NCBI GenBank assembly: GCA_007693595.1
Contig: REDI01000049.1
Span: 1 to 64,000, forward strand
Source: Deltaproteobacteria bacterium
GTDB taxonomy: Bacteria; Myxococcota_A; UBA796; GCA-2862545
Direction of reading: 5' to 3'
Length of the DNA stretch: 64,000 nt
The notes under the pieces are model-generated. The model was given only the letters and a program-made list of their open reading frames with translations. It had not been told where the DNA came from and searched no databases. Positions 16,408 to 24,003 of this stretch are shown one piece after another. A program made the translations under genes and the position numbers. Position 1 is the first letter of the stretch. The number at the start of each line of letters is the position of its first letter.

Positions 16408-17799
16408 TTGACGAAGCCAACAGTGCTGGTAGTGGACGATGAGGAGCTACTTCGGTGGTCCCTGGTCGAGCATCTCAAGGGCGAGGGGTATGACGTAGCG
16501 CAAGGGGCGACCGGCGTCGATGCTATCGAGCAGGTTCGTGCTGTCTCTCCCGATCTGGTCCTGCTCGACCTCAAGATGCCTGAGATGGACGGCATGACAG
16601 CGCTGCGTAAGCTGCGTGAGGAGGGCTTTGAGGTCCCGGTGGTGGTGCTTACCGCCCACGGGGGGGTCGACAGCGCGGTCGAAGCGACCCGGCTCGGCGC
16701 GGCGGACTATCTCTCGAAGCCCTTCGACTTGCGCGAGATCTCCCTCGTGGTCGAGAAGGCTATCGACGACGATCGCCTTCGACAAGAAGTCTTGTACCTC
16801 CGAAGCCGCCAGCGAAATGGCTACGGCGAGTTCATCGGGGCGAGCAAGGCCCTGACCGGGATATTCTCGACCTTGCAGCGCCTCGAGGGCGTTGATGCAC
16901 CCACCGTTCTCATCCAAGGGGAGTCTGGCACTGGCAAGGATGTCCTCGCCAGGGCCATCCATGCGAATGGGCCACGAAAAGACCGGGTCTTTATGGAGGT
17001 TGACTGTGCGGCCCTCCCCGAACAGCTCATCGAGTCGGAGCTCTTCGGGCACGAGAAGGGGGCCTTCACCGACGCGCGAACCATGAAGCGCGGTCTGATC
17101 GAGGTCGCGCGGGGAGGGGTGGTCTTTCTTGACGAGATCGGCGAGATGTCACTCGGGACGCAGGCGAAGCTGCTCCGTGCCCTCGAGAGCCGTCGCTTCA
17201 AGCGCGTCGGGGGTGTCGCCACGCTCCACATGGACGCGGCCGTGATCGCGGCGACCAACCGTGACCTCAAGAGCGAGGTGAAAGAGGGCAAGTTCCGAGA
17301 AGACCTCTACTTTCGTCTTCACGTCATCCCATTGCAGGTCCCTGCGCTCCGGGAGCGGACCGAAGATATTCCCCTGCTCATCGAGCACTTCCTCGATCGA
17401 TTTAATCGTCAGTTCGGGCGGAAGGTCACCGGCCTGTCCGCCGAAGCGATGCAGCGTCTGAGGGCGTACCCCTGGCCCGGCAACGTCCGGGAGCTCCGAA
17501 ACGTGCTCGAGCGCCTGGTCTTGCTCGGTGACGACGGTGTGATCCAGGCCGCCCACCTGCCGCCCGAGATCCGCTACGCGGCGCAGAGCCGCCCCTCCAC
17601 GATCGAGGGCTGTCCCTTCGTCCTCCCTGAAGTGGGCGTGGACCTCGAGGAGGTCGATCGGGGCTTGCTCATCCAGGCGCTCCAGCGAACGGACGGCAAC
17701 CAGTCCGCTGCGGCCCGCTTACTCAGCATCTCGCGTTACGCGCTACGCTACCGCATGGAGAAGTATGGCCTCCTGCAGAAGGGGGGGCCCAAGGGTTGA
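16408..17799 (+). CDS. NtrC-family sigma-54-dependent response regulator
   Basis: 463 residues from a TTG start at 16408 (GGAGG 5 nt upstream). That start is also favoured because a longer frame would swallow the sigma-54 promoter. Receiver domain 1-120: acidic pair D10/D11, phosphoacceptor D54 in LVLLDLKMP, and KPF. Central AAA+ domain: Walker A GESGTGKD, sigma-54 contact loop GAFTDA (variant of GAFTGA), Walker B VVFLDEIGEM, and arginine-finger region FREDLYFRL. C-terminal Fis-type helix-turn-helix: GNQSAAARLLSISRYALRYRMEKYGL. It activates sigma-54 promoters after phosphorylation by a histidine kinase, which is not in this window. It is the natural candidate to bind the TGTGC-N6-GCACA sites at ccoN, at usp and in front of itself. 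Confidence 0.93.
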   Translation: MTKPTVLVVDDEELLRWSLVEHLKGEGYDVAQGATGVDAIEQVRAVSPDLVLLDLKMPEMDGMTALRKLREEGFEVPVVVLTAHGGVDSAVEATRLGAADYLSKPFDLREISLVVEKAIDDDRLRQEVLYLRSRQRNGYGEFIGASKALTGIFSTLQRLEGVDAPTVLIQGESGTGKDVLARAIHANGPRKDRVFMEVDCAALPEQLIESELFGHEKGAFTDARTMKRGLIEVARGGVVFLDEIGEMSLGTQAKLLRALESRRFKRVGGVATLHMDAAVIAATNRDLKSEVKEGKFREDLYFRLHVIPLQVPALRERTEDIPLLIEHFLDRFNRQFGRKVTGLSAEAMQRLRAYPWPGNVRELRNVLERLVLLGDDGVIQAAHLPPEIRYAAQSRPSTIEGCPFVLPEVGVDLEEVDRGLLIQALQRTDGNQSAAARLLSISRYALRYRMEKYGLLQKGGPKG

Positions 17800-17843
17800 G
17801 CGAACCGTCTTCAGGGTAGAACTCAGAGAACAGGAGGTCCATC

Positions 17844-19598
17844 GTGCGCAACGTGATACGGTGGGCCCGTCGGGCGCGGCGAACCCTCGGGGGTAGCGCG
17901 GGCTTGGATCTTTGGTACGACCCTGGCTATCGGCTTCCGATCCCCTCCCTGGGCCCTCGGCACGGCCTTGAGCCCAGACGCGCGGACTTCGTCGCGTGGT
18001 TTCTGACGCTCGAAGGGTTCGTTCACACCGAGGACGTGCACACGCCCCAGCCGGTCCGGTACGGCGACCTGGCCCGAGTCCACACCGAGGAGCTGCTCAC
18101 CTCGCTGACCGATGGGCGCCGTCTGGCCGAGGTCTTTCACACCGACCCCGCCGAGTTTCAGTCCGACGAGGTCATGCAGGCCATCCGTCGGGCCGTTGGA
18201 GGTACGGTCGAGGCCGCGCGTCAGGCGCTGGCGAGTCGCTCGGCGTGCCTGAACCTTCTGGGGGGCTTTCACCATGCCTTTCCCGAGAAAGCGGGTGGCC
18301 TATGCCCGGTCAATGACATCGCGGTGGCGGTGGCGGTCCTTCGTGCGGAGGGCTTCTCTGGACCGATCAGCGTCATCGATCTTGACGCGCACCCCCCCGA
18401 TGGGACGACGGCCTGCCTCGCGGGCGATGAGCGGGTCTGGATCGGATCGCTCTCGGGCTCAGACTGGGGTCCGCTGGTAGGCTGCGATGAGACCGTGCTG
18501 CCTCCGGGCACGGGCGATGGGGCGTATCTGGCGGCGCTCGATGCCTTGCTCGCGAGGATGCCCTCCTCTGAGCTCATCTTCATCATCGCCGGGGGCGATG
18601 TGATCGCCGGGGATCGCATGGGGCAGCTCGGGCTGAGCCTCGACGGGGCCAGACGGCGAGATCTGGCCGTCCTCCAAGCCGTCCAGGGTCGAGGAAGCGT
18701 CTGGTTGCCCGGAGGTGGATACACGACGGAGGCCTGGAAGGTCCTGGCGGGGACGGCGTTTGCGCTGCTCGGGCGAGGCCTGGCCGCGATCCCCAACCGC
18801 GATCCGTTGGACTTGCGCTTCGAGCGCATCGCGTCCCACCTGGATCCGCAGACTCTAGGAAGCGACGAGGAAGACTGGCTCGGTTCCGCCGAGATTGAAG
18901 AGGAGCTTGGGATCCGACAGCGAGCGCCGTCCAGGCTCCTCGGAACGTACACCCGGGAGGGGCTGCTCCACGCCCTCGACGCGTACGGGATCCTCTCTCA
19001 TCTCGCCCGCTTGGGCTACCGCGCTTTTCGGGTGGAGATCGAGGCTGCGGCGCTCGGCGAGCGGGTCCGGGTGCTCGGGAGTGATGCGGGCAGCCAGGAG
19101 CATGTCTTGGGCGAGGTCGTCGTGGAGCGAAAGACCTTGGCGAAGCGTCCGATCGTCTTTGTTCACTGGCTCACCCTTCGGCACCCCGCCAGCACCTTTG
19201 GACGCGCGCGCCCCCAGCTCCCCGGCCAAGAGGTACCCGGGCTGGGGATCTCGGTGGAGGTGGTCGAGCTGCTGAGCCGAGCGGCTGCCCGAACCGACGC
19301 CCATGGGGTTGGCTTTCGGCCCAGCTACTTCCATACGGCTTGGCCAACCTCCGAGCGGTCGTCCTTCGTGGATCCGGGGCGGCAAGGCCGCATGGAGGCG
19401 CTCGTGCGCGATCTGGGGCACCTCGGTCGCTACGACCTCTCGGTGGCGCTTCAGCAGGGGAGGGTCCGGTTGAATGGGGAGCCGTACGCTTGGGAGCCGG
19501 AGCCGATGGTGTACTGGCTCAAAGGGAAGTCTGCTCGCGACCCTCGCGTGGACAAAGAGCTAGAAAAGTATAGGTTTACCCTCTCTGAAGAGCCCTGA
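17844..19598 (+). CDS. Histone-deacetylase-fold protein with an extra C-terminal domain
   Basis: 584 residues; GTG start with CAGGAGG, 44 nt after the regulator, so probably co-transcribed. Residues about 25-315 form an arginase/deacetylase fold: RHGLEPRRA, GGFHHAFPEKAGGLCPVND, the zinc-binding DLDAHPPDGT (D-x-H), and IIAGGDVIAGDRMG. Class II HDAC-like and acetoin-utilisation proteins are about 300-370 residues, so the C-terminal 250 residues are extra. I do not recognise that part (conserved-looking VVVERKTLAKRPIVFVHWLTLRHP). It could deacetylate proteins, polyamines or another acetylated metabolite; the substrate is not readable. Note His-to-Pro in DAHPPDGT where family members usually have HHGDG. 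Confidence 0.82.
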   Translation: MRNVIRWARRARRTLGGSAGLDLWYDPGYRLPIPSLGPRHGLEPRRADFVAWFLTLEGFVHTEDVHTPQPVRYGDLARVHTEELLTSLTDGRRLAEVFHTDPAEFQSDEVMQAIRRAVGGTVEAARQALASRSACLNLLGGFHHAFPEKAGGLCPVNDIAVAVAVLRAEGFSGPISVIDLDAHPPDGTTACLAGDERVWIGSLSGSDWGPLVGCDETVLPPGTGDGAYLAALDALLARMPSSELIFIIAGGDVIAGDRMGQLGLSLDGARRRDLAVLQAVQGRGSVWLPGGGYTTEAWKVLAGTAFALLGRGLAAIPNRDPLDLRFERIASHLDPQTLGSDEEDWLGSAEIEEELGIRQRAPSRLLGTYTREGLLHALDAYGILSHLARLGYRAFRVEIEAAALGERVRVLGSDAGSQEHVLGEVVVERKTLAKRPIVFVHWLTLRHPASTFGRARPQLPGQEVPGLGISVEVVELLSRAAARTDAHGVGFRPSYFHTAWPTSERSSFVDPGRQGRMEALVRDLGHLGRYDLSVALQQGRVRLNGEPYAWEPEPMVYWLKGKSARDPRVDKELEKYRFTLSEEP

Positions 19599-19602
19599 CT
19601 GT

Positions 19603-19851
19603 TCAGCTCCACCCCTCGTCGAAGCGGACGTCGAGCACTTTGGGGTCGCCGTCTTGGGCGCTGACCTCGATGTCGACGAAGTCTAGGCCCATGCGAGTGA
19701 GCAGCGCGCTGAGCTTGTCGCGAACATCGTCGGCGACCTGGACAGGTGCGCTGACCCTGACCCATGACAGGCGCCCGGGGCGCGCCTCGACGCAGGCGTG
19801 GATCTCGTGGGCGAGCTGGTCGAGCACACGCTCGGTCTGGGGCTGGGACAT
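19603..19851 (-). CDS. Small protein of unknown function under a sigma-54 promoter
   Basis: 82 residues; ATG at 19851 with AGGAG 5 nt upstream. No signal peptide or membrane segment. The sequence (MSQPQTERVLDQLAHEIHAC..., ending VLDVRFDEGWS) suggests an alpha/beta fold with an N-terminal amphipathic helix. I do not recognise a family. It is convergent with the deacetylase-fold gene (4 nt gap) and divergent from usp. It shares with usp the inverted repeat at 19937 and has its own -24/-12 promoter on the minus strand. This points to a role in the same response. Confidence 0.75.
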   Translation of the reverse strand: MSQPQTERVLDQLAHEIHACVEARPGRLSWVRVSAPVQVADDVRDKLSALLTRMGLDFVDIEVSAQDGDPKVLDVRFDEGWS

Positions 19852-19882
19852 GGGAACTCCTGGGGAAGGGGTTCGACGTTCT

Positions 19883-19898
19883 TGCAAGCTTGATGCCT
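19883..19898 (-). promoter_or_regulatory. Sigma-54 promoter of the 82-aa gene
   Basis: Read on the minus strand: AGGCATCAAGCTTGCA, with GG and GC 10 bp apart and a perfect TTGCA at -12; the -24 box matches GGCA of TGGCACG. Predicted start near 19873, about 20 nt before the ATG at 19851. Weaker than the ccoN and regulator promoters at -24. Confidence 0.55.
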
Positions 19899-19936
19899 AT
19901 CGTGAAGCGGGTTCCACGGCGAGGACGCCGAGCATA

Positions 19937-19952
19937 TGTGCGATTTAGCACA
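19937..19952. promoter_or_regulatory. Shared inverted repeat TGTGC-N6-GCACA between divergent sigma-54 promoters
   Basis: TGTGCGATTTAGCACA is a perfect 5-6-5 inverted repeat. It lies 73 bp before the -24 element of the usp promoter and 39 bp before that of the 82-aa gene. A single activator site could therefore serve both directions. Confidence 0.65.
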
Positions 19953-20024
19953 CAGCGACGGGCGAGGGTGGGTGGATTATCCCTGTCCAGGTCGCGCAGA
20001 GGCGGTGACGACGTCTCGGTCCAC

Positions 20025-20040
20025 TGGTCCAAGGCTTGCA
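20025..20040 (+). promoter_or_regulatory. Sigma-54 promoter of usp
   Basis: TGGTCCAAGGCTTGCA: the -12 box TTGCA is perfect and GG/GC spacing is exact; the -24 box is TGGTCC against TGGCAC. Predicted start near 20051, leaving a 39-nt leader with CAGGAG before the usp ATG. Confidence 0.6.
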
Positions 20041-20089
20041 GGTGGCTAAGTCCGTCGTGCGCGTCTCGATACTTACCTCAGGAGTCCTC

Positions 20090-20524
20090 ATGTCCTTTCC
20101 CTACGAAAAAGTTCTTGTACCTACCGATTTTTCCGACATTTCTCTCCAGGCGCTCCAGGTCGCTCTCGACGCGACGGGCGGCGACGCGAGCCGACTGCAC
20201 GTCGTCAGCGTGCTGGTCCCCGTCGTTCCTCCTTCTCCTGGCATCGTCTGGGGCACCGTCGACGATCAGGTCCGCCTCACCCGCGTCCAGGAGGCGCTGG
20301 AGCAGCTCTTGTCAGAGCGCGGCCTGGCCGGGGCCACCCCCCACGTCGTGATCGGTACGCCAGGCACGATGGTCGCCGATCTGGCCAAGGAGATCGACGC
20401 CGATCTGGTGGTCGTCACCAGCCACGGCCGAACGGGCCTCGTCCGAGCGGCGCTAGGCTCGGTCGCCGAGCGTGTCGTGCGGCTCTCGCCCGCTCCTGTG
20501 CTCGTCCTGAAGGCTTCGAAGTAG
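20090..20524 (+). CDS. Universal stress protein, UspA family
   Basis: 144 residues; ATG at 20090 with AGGAG 5 nt upstream; a frame running further 5' crosses the promoter. MSFPYEKVLVPTDFSDIS is the classic UspA start, and the ATP-binding signature GTPGTMVADLA...VVTSHGRTGLVRAALGSVAERVVRLSPAPVLVLK is complete (G-2x-G-9x-G(S)). Cytoplasmic single-domain Usp. In other bacteria such Usps are induced under oxygen limitation. Here the same regulatory motif as at the cbb3 operon suggests a similar link. Confidence 0.92.
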   Translation: MSFPYEKVLVPTDFSDISLQALQVALDATGGDASRLHVVSVLVPVVPPSPGIVWGTVDDQVRLTRVQEALEQLLSERGLAGATPHVVIGTPGTMVADLAKEIDADLVVVTSHGRTGLVRAALGSVAERVVRLSPAPVLVLKASK

Positions 20525-20625
20525 CGTTCCAACTTCTCCCCGTCGAGGGGCCGGGCCGGTAGGCATCGGGGGCGCCTCGCGTTAGGGGCCGCCGGCGCCG
20601 TCGGCGGCGCGTCCGGAGGCGTGGA

Positions 20626-22284
20626 GTGGTCTATGCGATAGGAGCGGTCGGGGTTGTGGTCGCCCTGGTGGGCTTCGCGGTTTTTGTGATCGGCGTTCGG
20701 GCTTGGTTGCTACCGCTTCCTCATCGTCGCTTCCTCGGTTTTCGCCCACTCTTGGCGTGGGTGGTGCGCAGGCGCCTCGGCGAGTATCGCGTCCAGTCGA
20801 TCGTGCCCGATCCCTCGTCCCCGGAACAGGCTCAGCGAAGTCACCGGGTCGCGGTGATCGGAGGGGGGATCGCTGGGATCGCCGCCGCGACCACCTTGGC
20901 GGAGCGGGGTGTGAGCGTGACCCTCTTCGAAGGCAACACGTACCTGGGAGGCAAAATCGGGGCATGGCCCGTAAGCTTCGAGGACGGGGGGACCGCCTAC
21001 GTCGAGCATGGTTTTCACGCCTTCTTTCGTCACTACTACAACCTCGACCGCTTCCTCCGTCGCATGGGGTTGCTCGAGGGCATGCGCGCCATCGAGGAGT
21101 ACGTCATCCTGAAGACGGACGGCTCGACCCTCGGCTTTGGGGGAACCGAGACGACGCCGGGCTTGAACATTGTCGACCTGGCGCTTCACGGGGTCTTCGA
21201 CTGGCGTGCGATCATCAAGGATCCGGCCGCCTCCAAGCGAATGGAGGCCCTCCTGCGCTACGACGCGGAGAAGACCTTCGAGCGCTGGGACGACGTCAGC
21301 TTTGCCGAGTTTGCCGAGCGCGCTCGGCTCGCGCCGGACCTGGCGCTCTCGTTTACGACCTTTTCACGGGCTTTCTTCGCGGACCCCGACCGCATGAGCA
21401 TGGCCGAGCTGGTCAAGAGCTTCCACTTCTACTATCTCTCCCACGACTGTGGGCTTGAGTATGATTTTCCTACGCGGAACTACCACACGGCCTTGCTGGA
21501 GCCCATCCGACTCCACCTCGAAGCGAACGGTGTCGACATCCGCTTGGGCAGCCGCGTGAGCAGCATCGAGCGTCGGGACGCTGGCTACCACATCGGCCCG
21601 GACTGGTTCGACGAGGTCGTGCTCGCGGCTCATGTACCCGGCGCAAAGGCCATCGTGAGGAACAGTCCGGATCTCCAGCGAGCGGCTCCTGATCTGGCGC
21701 GCCACATGGCGGAGCTCCAGGCCGGTCAGCGCTATGCGGTCTGGCGTCTGTGGCTCGACGTCGACGCACGGGAGGGGCTGCCGATGTTCGTGATCACCGA
21801 TCGCGAAGAGCTGCTCGACTCCGTAACCTTCTACCACCGTTTTGAGCCGGACTCCGCGGCTTGGGTCGCCGAGCGCGGGCGCGGCTGTGTCTTGGAGCTC
21901 CACTGCTACGCGGTCCCCGATGCCCTCGACGGCCCGGAGCAGGTCAAGGCGGCGCTCCTGCGCGACCTGCATCGATTCTTCGAGGAGCTGTCCGAGGCGA
22001 CGATCCTTCGAGACGCCTTTCAGCTCCGAGACGACTTTCCGGCCTTTCACAAGGGGCTGGCGCGGCATCGACCCGGCGTTCAGACCGGCGCGGCGGGGCT
22101 GTACCTCGCGGGGGACTGGGTTCGGCTGCCCTTCCCAGCCATGCTCATGGAGGCAGCCTTCAGCTCTGGCCTCTTGGCGGCCAACCACATCCTGCGGGGC
22201 TTGGGGGTCCGCGAGGAGCCCGTCTTTCACGTTCCGCTCCAAGGCTTGCTGACGGGCCTGCCCGAGGGGGAGGTCCCAGACTGA
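20626..22284 (+). CDS. CrtU-like FAD-dependent carotenoid desaturase/oxidoreductase
   Basis: 552 residues; GTG start with GGAGG 7 nt upstream. An N-terminal membrane helix (about residues 3-28) precedes a phytoene-desaturase-type FAD fold: VAVIGGGIAGIAAATTLAERGVSVTLFEG (about residues 78-106). The C-terminal GLYLAGDWVRLPFPAMLMEAAFSSGLLAANHIL closely resembles isorenieratene synthase (CrtU) and related carotenoid desaturase-methyltransferases. There is no Rieske domain and no other carotenoid gene nearby. Alternatives include a generic amine-oxidase-family desaturase. It follows usp by 101 nt and may be read through from it. Confidence 0.78.
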   Translation: MVYAIGAVGVVVALVGFAVFVIGVRAWLLPLPHRRFLGFRPLLAWVVRRRLGEYRVQSIVPDPSSPEQAQRSHRVAVIGGGIAGIAAATTLAERGVSVTLFEGNTYLGGKIGAWPVSFEDGGTAYVEHGFHAFFRHYYNLDRFLRRMGLLEGMRAIEEYVILKTDGSTLGFGGTETTPGLNIVDLALHGVFDWRAIIKDPAASKRMEALLRYDAEKTFERWDDVSFAEFAERARLAPDLALSFTTFSRAFFADPDRMSMAELVKSFHFYYLSHDCGLEYDFPTRNYHTALLEPIRLHLEANGVDIRLGSRVSSIERRDAGYHIGPDWFDEVVLAAHVPGAKAIVRNSPDLQRAAPDLARHMAELQAGQRYAVWRLWLDVDAREGLPMFVITDREELLDSVTFYHRFEPDSAAWVAERGRGCVLELHCYAVPDALDGPEQVKAALLRDLHRFFEELSEATILRDAFQLRDDFPAFHKGLARHRPGVQTGAAGLYLAGDWVRLPFPAMLMEAAFSSGLLAANHILRGLGVREEPVFHVPLQGLLTGLPEGEVPD

Positions 22285-22336
22285 TCGGTCCGGGGGGTGG
22301 GATCCGTGGCGCGACGGGGTGCGCCTCGACAAACTT

Positions 22337-22352
22337 ATGACAGGCACGTCAT
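22337..22352. promoter_or_regulatory. Inverted repeat ATGAC-N6-GTCAT upstream of the phosphatase gene
   Basis: ATGACAGGCACGTCAT has perfect 5-bp arms with a 6-bp spacer in the 214-bp gap before the phoD-like gene. It is probably an operator; the factor is unknown. The arms differ from the TGTGC motif of the sigma-54 sites. Confidence 0.35.
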
Positions 22353-22498
22353 GTTCAAGAGGCTCCGGGGTAGGCGGCCGAGTCGAGGGAGGGGCCTTGA
22401 GCGTGCGGTGGACAATCGCGACGGGGGACGCCAGATTGCGGGGGTGGGGTCGTCGTCTCGATGGTAGCGGCGTCCCCGCACCGTGACCAGGAGTGCTG

Positions 22499-23905
22499 AT
22501 GAAGCCGACCCGTCGAGACGTGCTCAAGGGGTTCGCCCTCGCGGGGGTGGGCGCCGCCGTCCTCCCCGGCTGTGGTGCTATCCCCGAGCGCCAGCCGTGG
22601 CCCGAGGCCCGCTGGGAACCTTCCGGCTCACCCGACGCCGAGGTCTTTCCCTTGGGAGCCCAGGCTGGCGAACCCGGCCCGGATCGCCTCTATGCGGTGG
22701 CGAAAGTCGTCGCCGAAGGGACCGTGACCCTCCACTATGCGCTCTTCGTCGACGGACAGTGGCAGGCGCAGGAGCCCGTCGAGGCCCAGCGCGATGAGCA
22801 CGGCCCCTTCGTGCGGGCCTGGGTTCGGGATCTCCCCTCCGATACCTCCGTGGCGCTCTACTTCTCGGTCGAAGGAGGGGCGCGATCCCCGGTCGTGTCC
22901 GCTCGAACCTGCATGGCCGAGGGGCAGGCCGGCTCGATTCGGCTCCTCCTAAACTGCTGTGATCACCGCAGCGGGCGCCCGCTGTTGGCCTTGAGCAACG
23001 CGCTCGCCTTTCCCGAGGTCGATGCCCATATTCACCTCGGCGATGCGGCCTACTGCGATGGCTCCCTCACCGTCGAGGAGTTTGGCGAGATCTGGCAGAG
23101 TACGCTGGAGCTTCAGGGTTATCAGGACCTCTTCTCGCACTGCGCGGGGATCTACACCTGGGACGACCACGAGGTCGACAACAACTGGGAGTTCGAAGAG
23201 CTCGATCCCCAACTCATCGAGAACGCCCGCATCGCGATGCACCAGCATGTACCGCTCCCGCGGGATGCGGAGCACCCCGATCGCCTCTGGCGGTCCTTGC
23301 GCTTTGGCGATGTGGCGGAGCTCTTCATGCTCGACTGCCGCGGGGAGCGCGATCGCCCCAATGGGCGCTACATCTCCGAAGAGCAGCTCCAGTGGTTGCT
23401 CGATGGCCTCTCGCGCTCCACCGCGACCTGGAAGCTCATCGGCAACAGCGTACCCATGAGCTCCTTGCCTGGGCCGTATCAGGCGCCTATCGCCATCAAC
23501 GACACCTGGCACGGTCACGGCGACGGAGAGCAGCGGCGTCGACTCGTCGAGCACATCACCAGCAACGGCCTTGAGGGCGTGCTGGTCCTCTCGGGCGACT
23601 ACCACATGCCCGCCCTCAGCCGCCTGGATCCCGAGGGCCCTGGTTTTGGACTCTGGGAGGTCATCAGTGGCCCGGGTGGGAGCGCGCCCAACCCCATCGG
23701 GCTGCTCATGGATCCCGACGACCAGATCGTCTACCTCGACGCGGCGCGCAACATCATGGTCCTCGACTTTCACAGCGACGGTACGGCCCGGATCCAGATG
23801 GTGGACGAGGACCAGCGGGTGCGCCTCGACGCCACCCTCGATGTGTACGGCGAGCTGCTCGCCTTCGAGAGCCACCGCGTCGCTGACGACCCACCCGAGC
23901 CATAG
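22499..23905 (+). CDS. PhoD-like alkaline phosphatase, Tat-exported lipoprotein
   Basis: 468 residues; ATG at 22499 with AGGAG. The N-terminus TRRDVLKGFALAGVGAAVLPGC combines a twin-arginine signal (RRDVLKG) with a lipobox Cys. The PhoD metallophosphatase core shows LLNCCDHRSG, HIHLGDAAYCDG, YTWDDHEVDNNWE, ELFMLDCRGERD, LIGNSVPMSS and LSGDYHMPALSR, supplying the metal-binding Asp/Asn/His residues. Predicted to hydrolyse phosphodiesters/monoesters outside the inner membrane, with metal cofactor inserted before Tat export. Confidence 0.87.
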   Translation: MKPTRRDVLKGFALAGVGAAVLPGCGAIPERQPWPEARWEPSGSPDAEVFPLGAQAGEPGPDRLYAVAKVVAEGTVTLHYALFVDGQWQAQEPVEAQRDEHGPFVRAWVRDLPSDTSVALYFSVEGGARSPVVSARTCMAEGQAGSIRLLLNCCDHRSGRPLLALSNALAFPEVDAHIHLGDAAYCDGSLTVEEFGEIWQSTLELQGYQDLFSHCAGIYTWDDHEVDNNWEFEELDPQLIENARIAMHQHVPLPRDAEHPDRLWRSLRFGDVAELFMLDCRGERDRPNGRYISEEQLQWLLDGLSRSTATWKLIGNSVPMSSLPGPYQAPIAINDTWHGHGDGEQRRRLVEHITSNGLEGVLVLSGDYHMPALSRLDPEGPGFGLWEVISGPGGSAPNPIGLLMDPDDQIVYLDAARNIMVLDFHSDGTARIQMVDEDQRVRLDATLDVYGELLAFESHRVADDPPEP

Positions 23906-23973
23906 GGGTGCGGGCCTCGGGCGAGGCCGGATCGCGACAACTGGTGACGTGCCGCGTAGGGAGGGCTAAGTAA

Positions 23974-23989
23974 GTGAGTGGTCACTCAC
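23974..23989. promoter_or_regulatory. TetR operator, GTGAGTG-GT-CACTCAC
   Basis: A perfect 7-bp inverted repeat with 2-bp spacer immediately upstream of the TetR gene and its efflux operon. Such a TGAGTG/CACTCA palindrome is typical of operators bound by efflux-controlling TetR repressors, here presumably by the adjacent gene product. Confidence 0.75.
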
Positions 23990-24003
23990 CCTGTGGAGCC
24001 GCC

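Noticed and set aside
20585-20610. Intrinsic terminator between usp and the CrtU-like gene
   Set aside because: A GC-rich hairpin (20588-20593/20603-20608) exists, but no T-tract follows.
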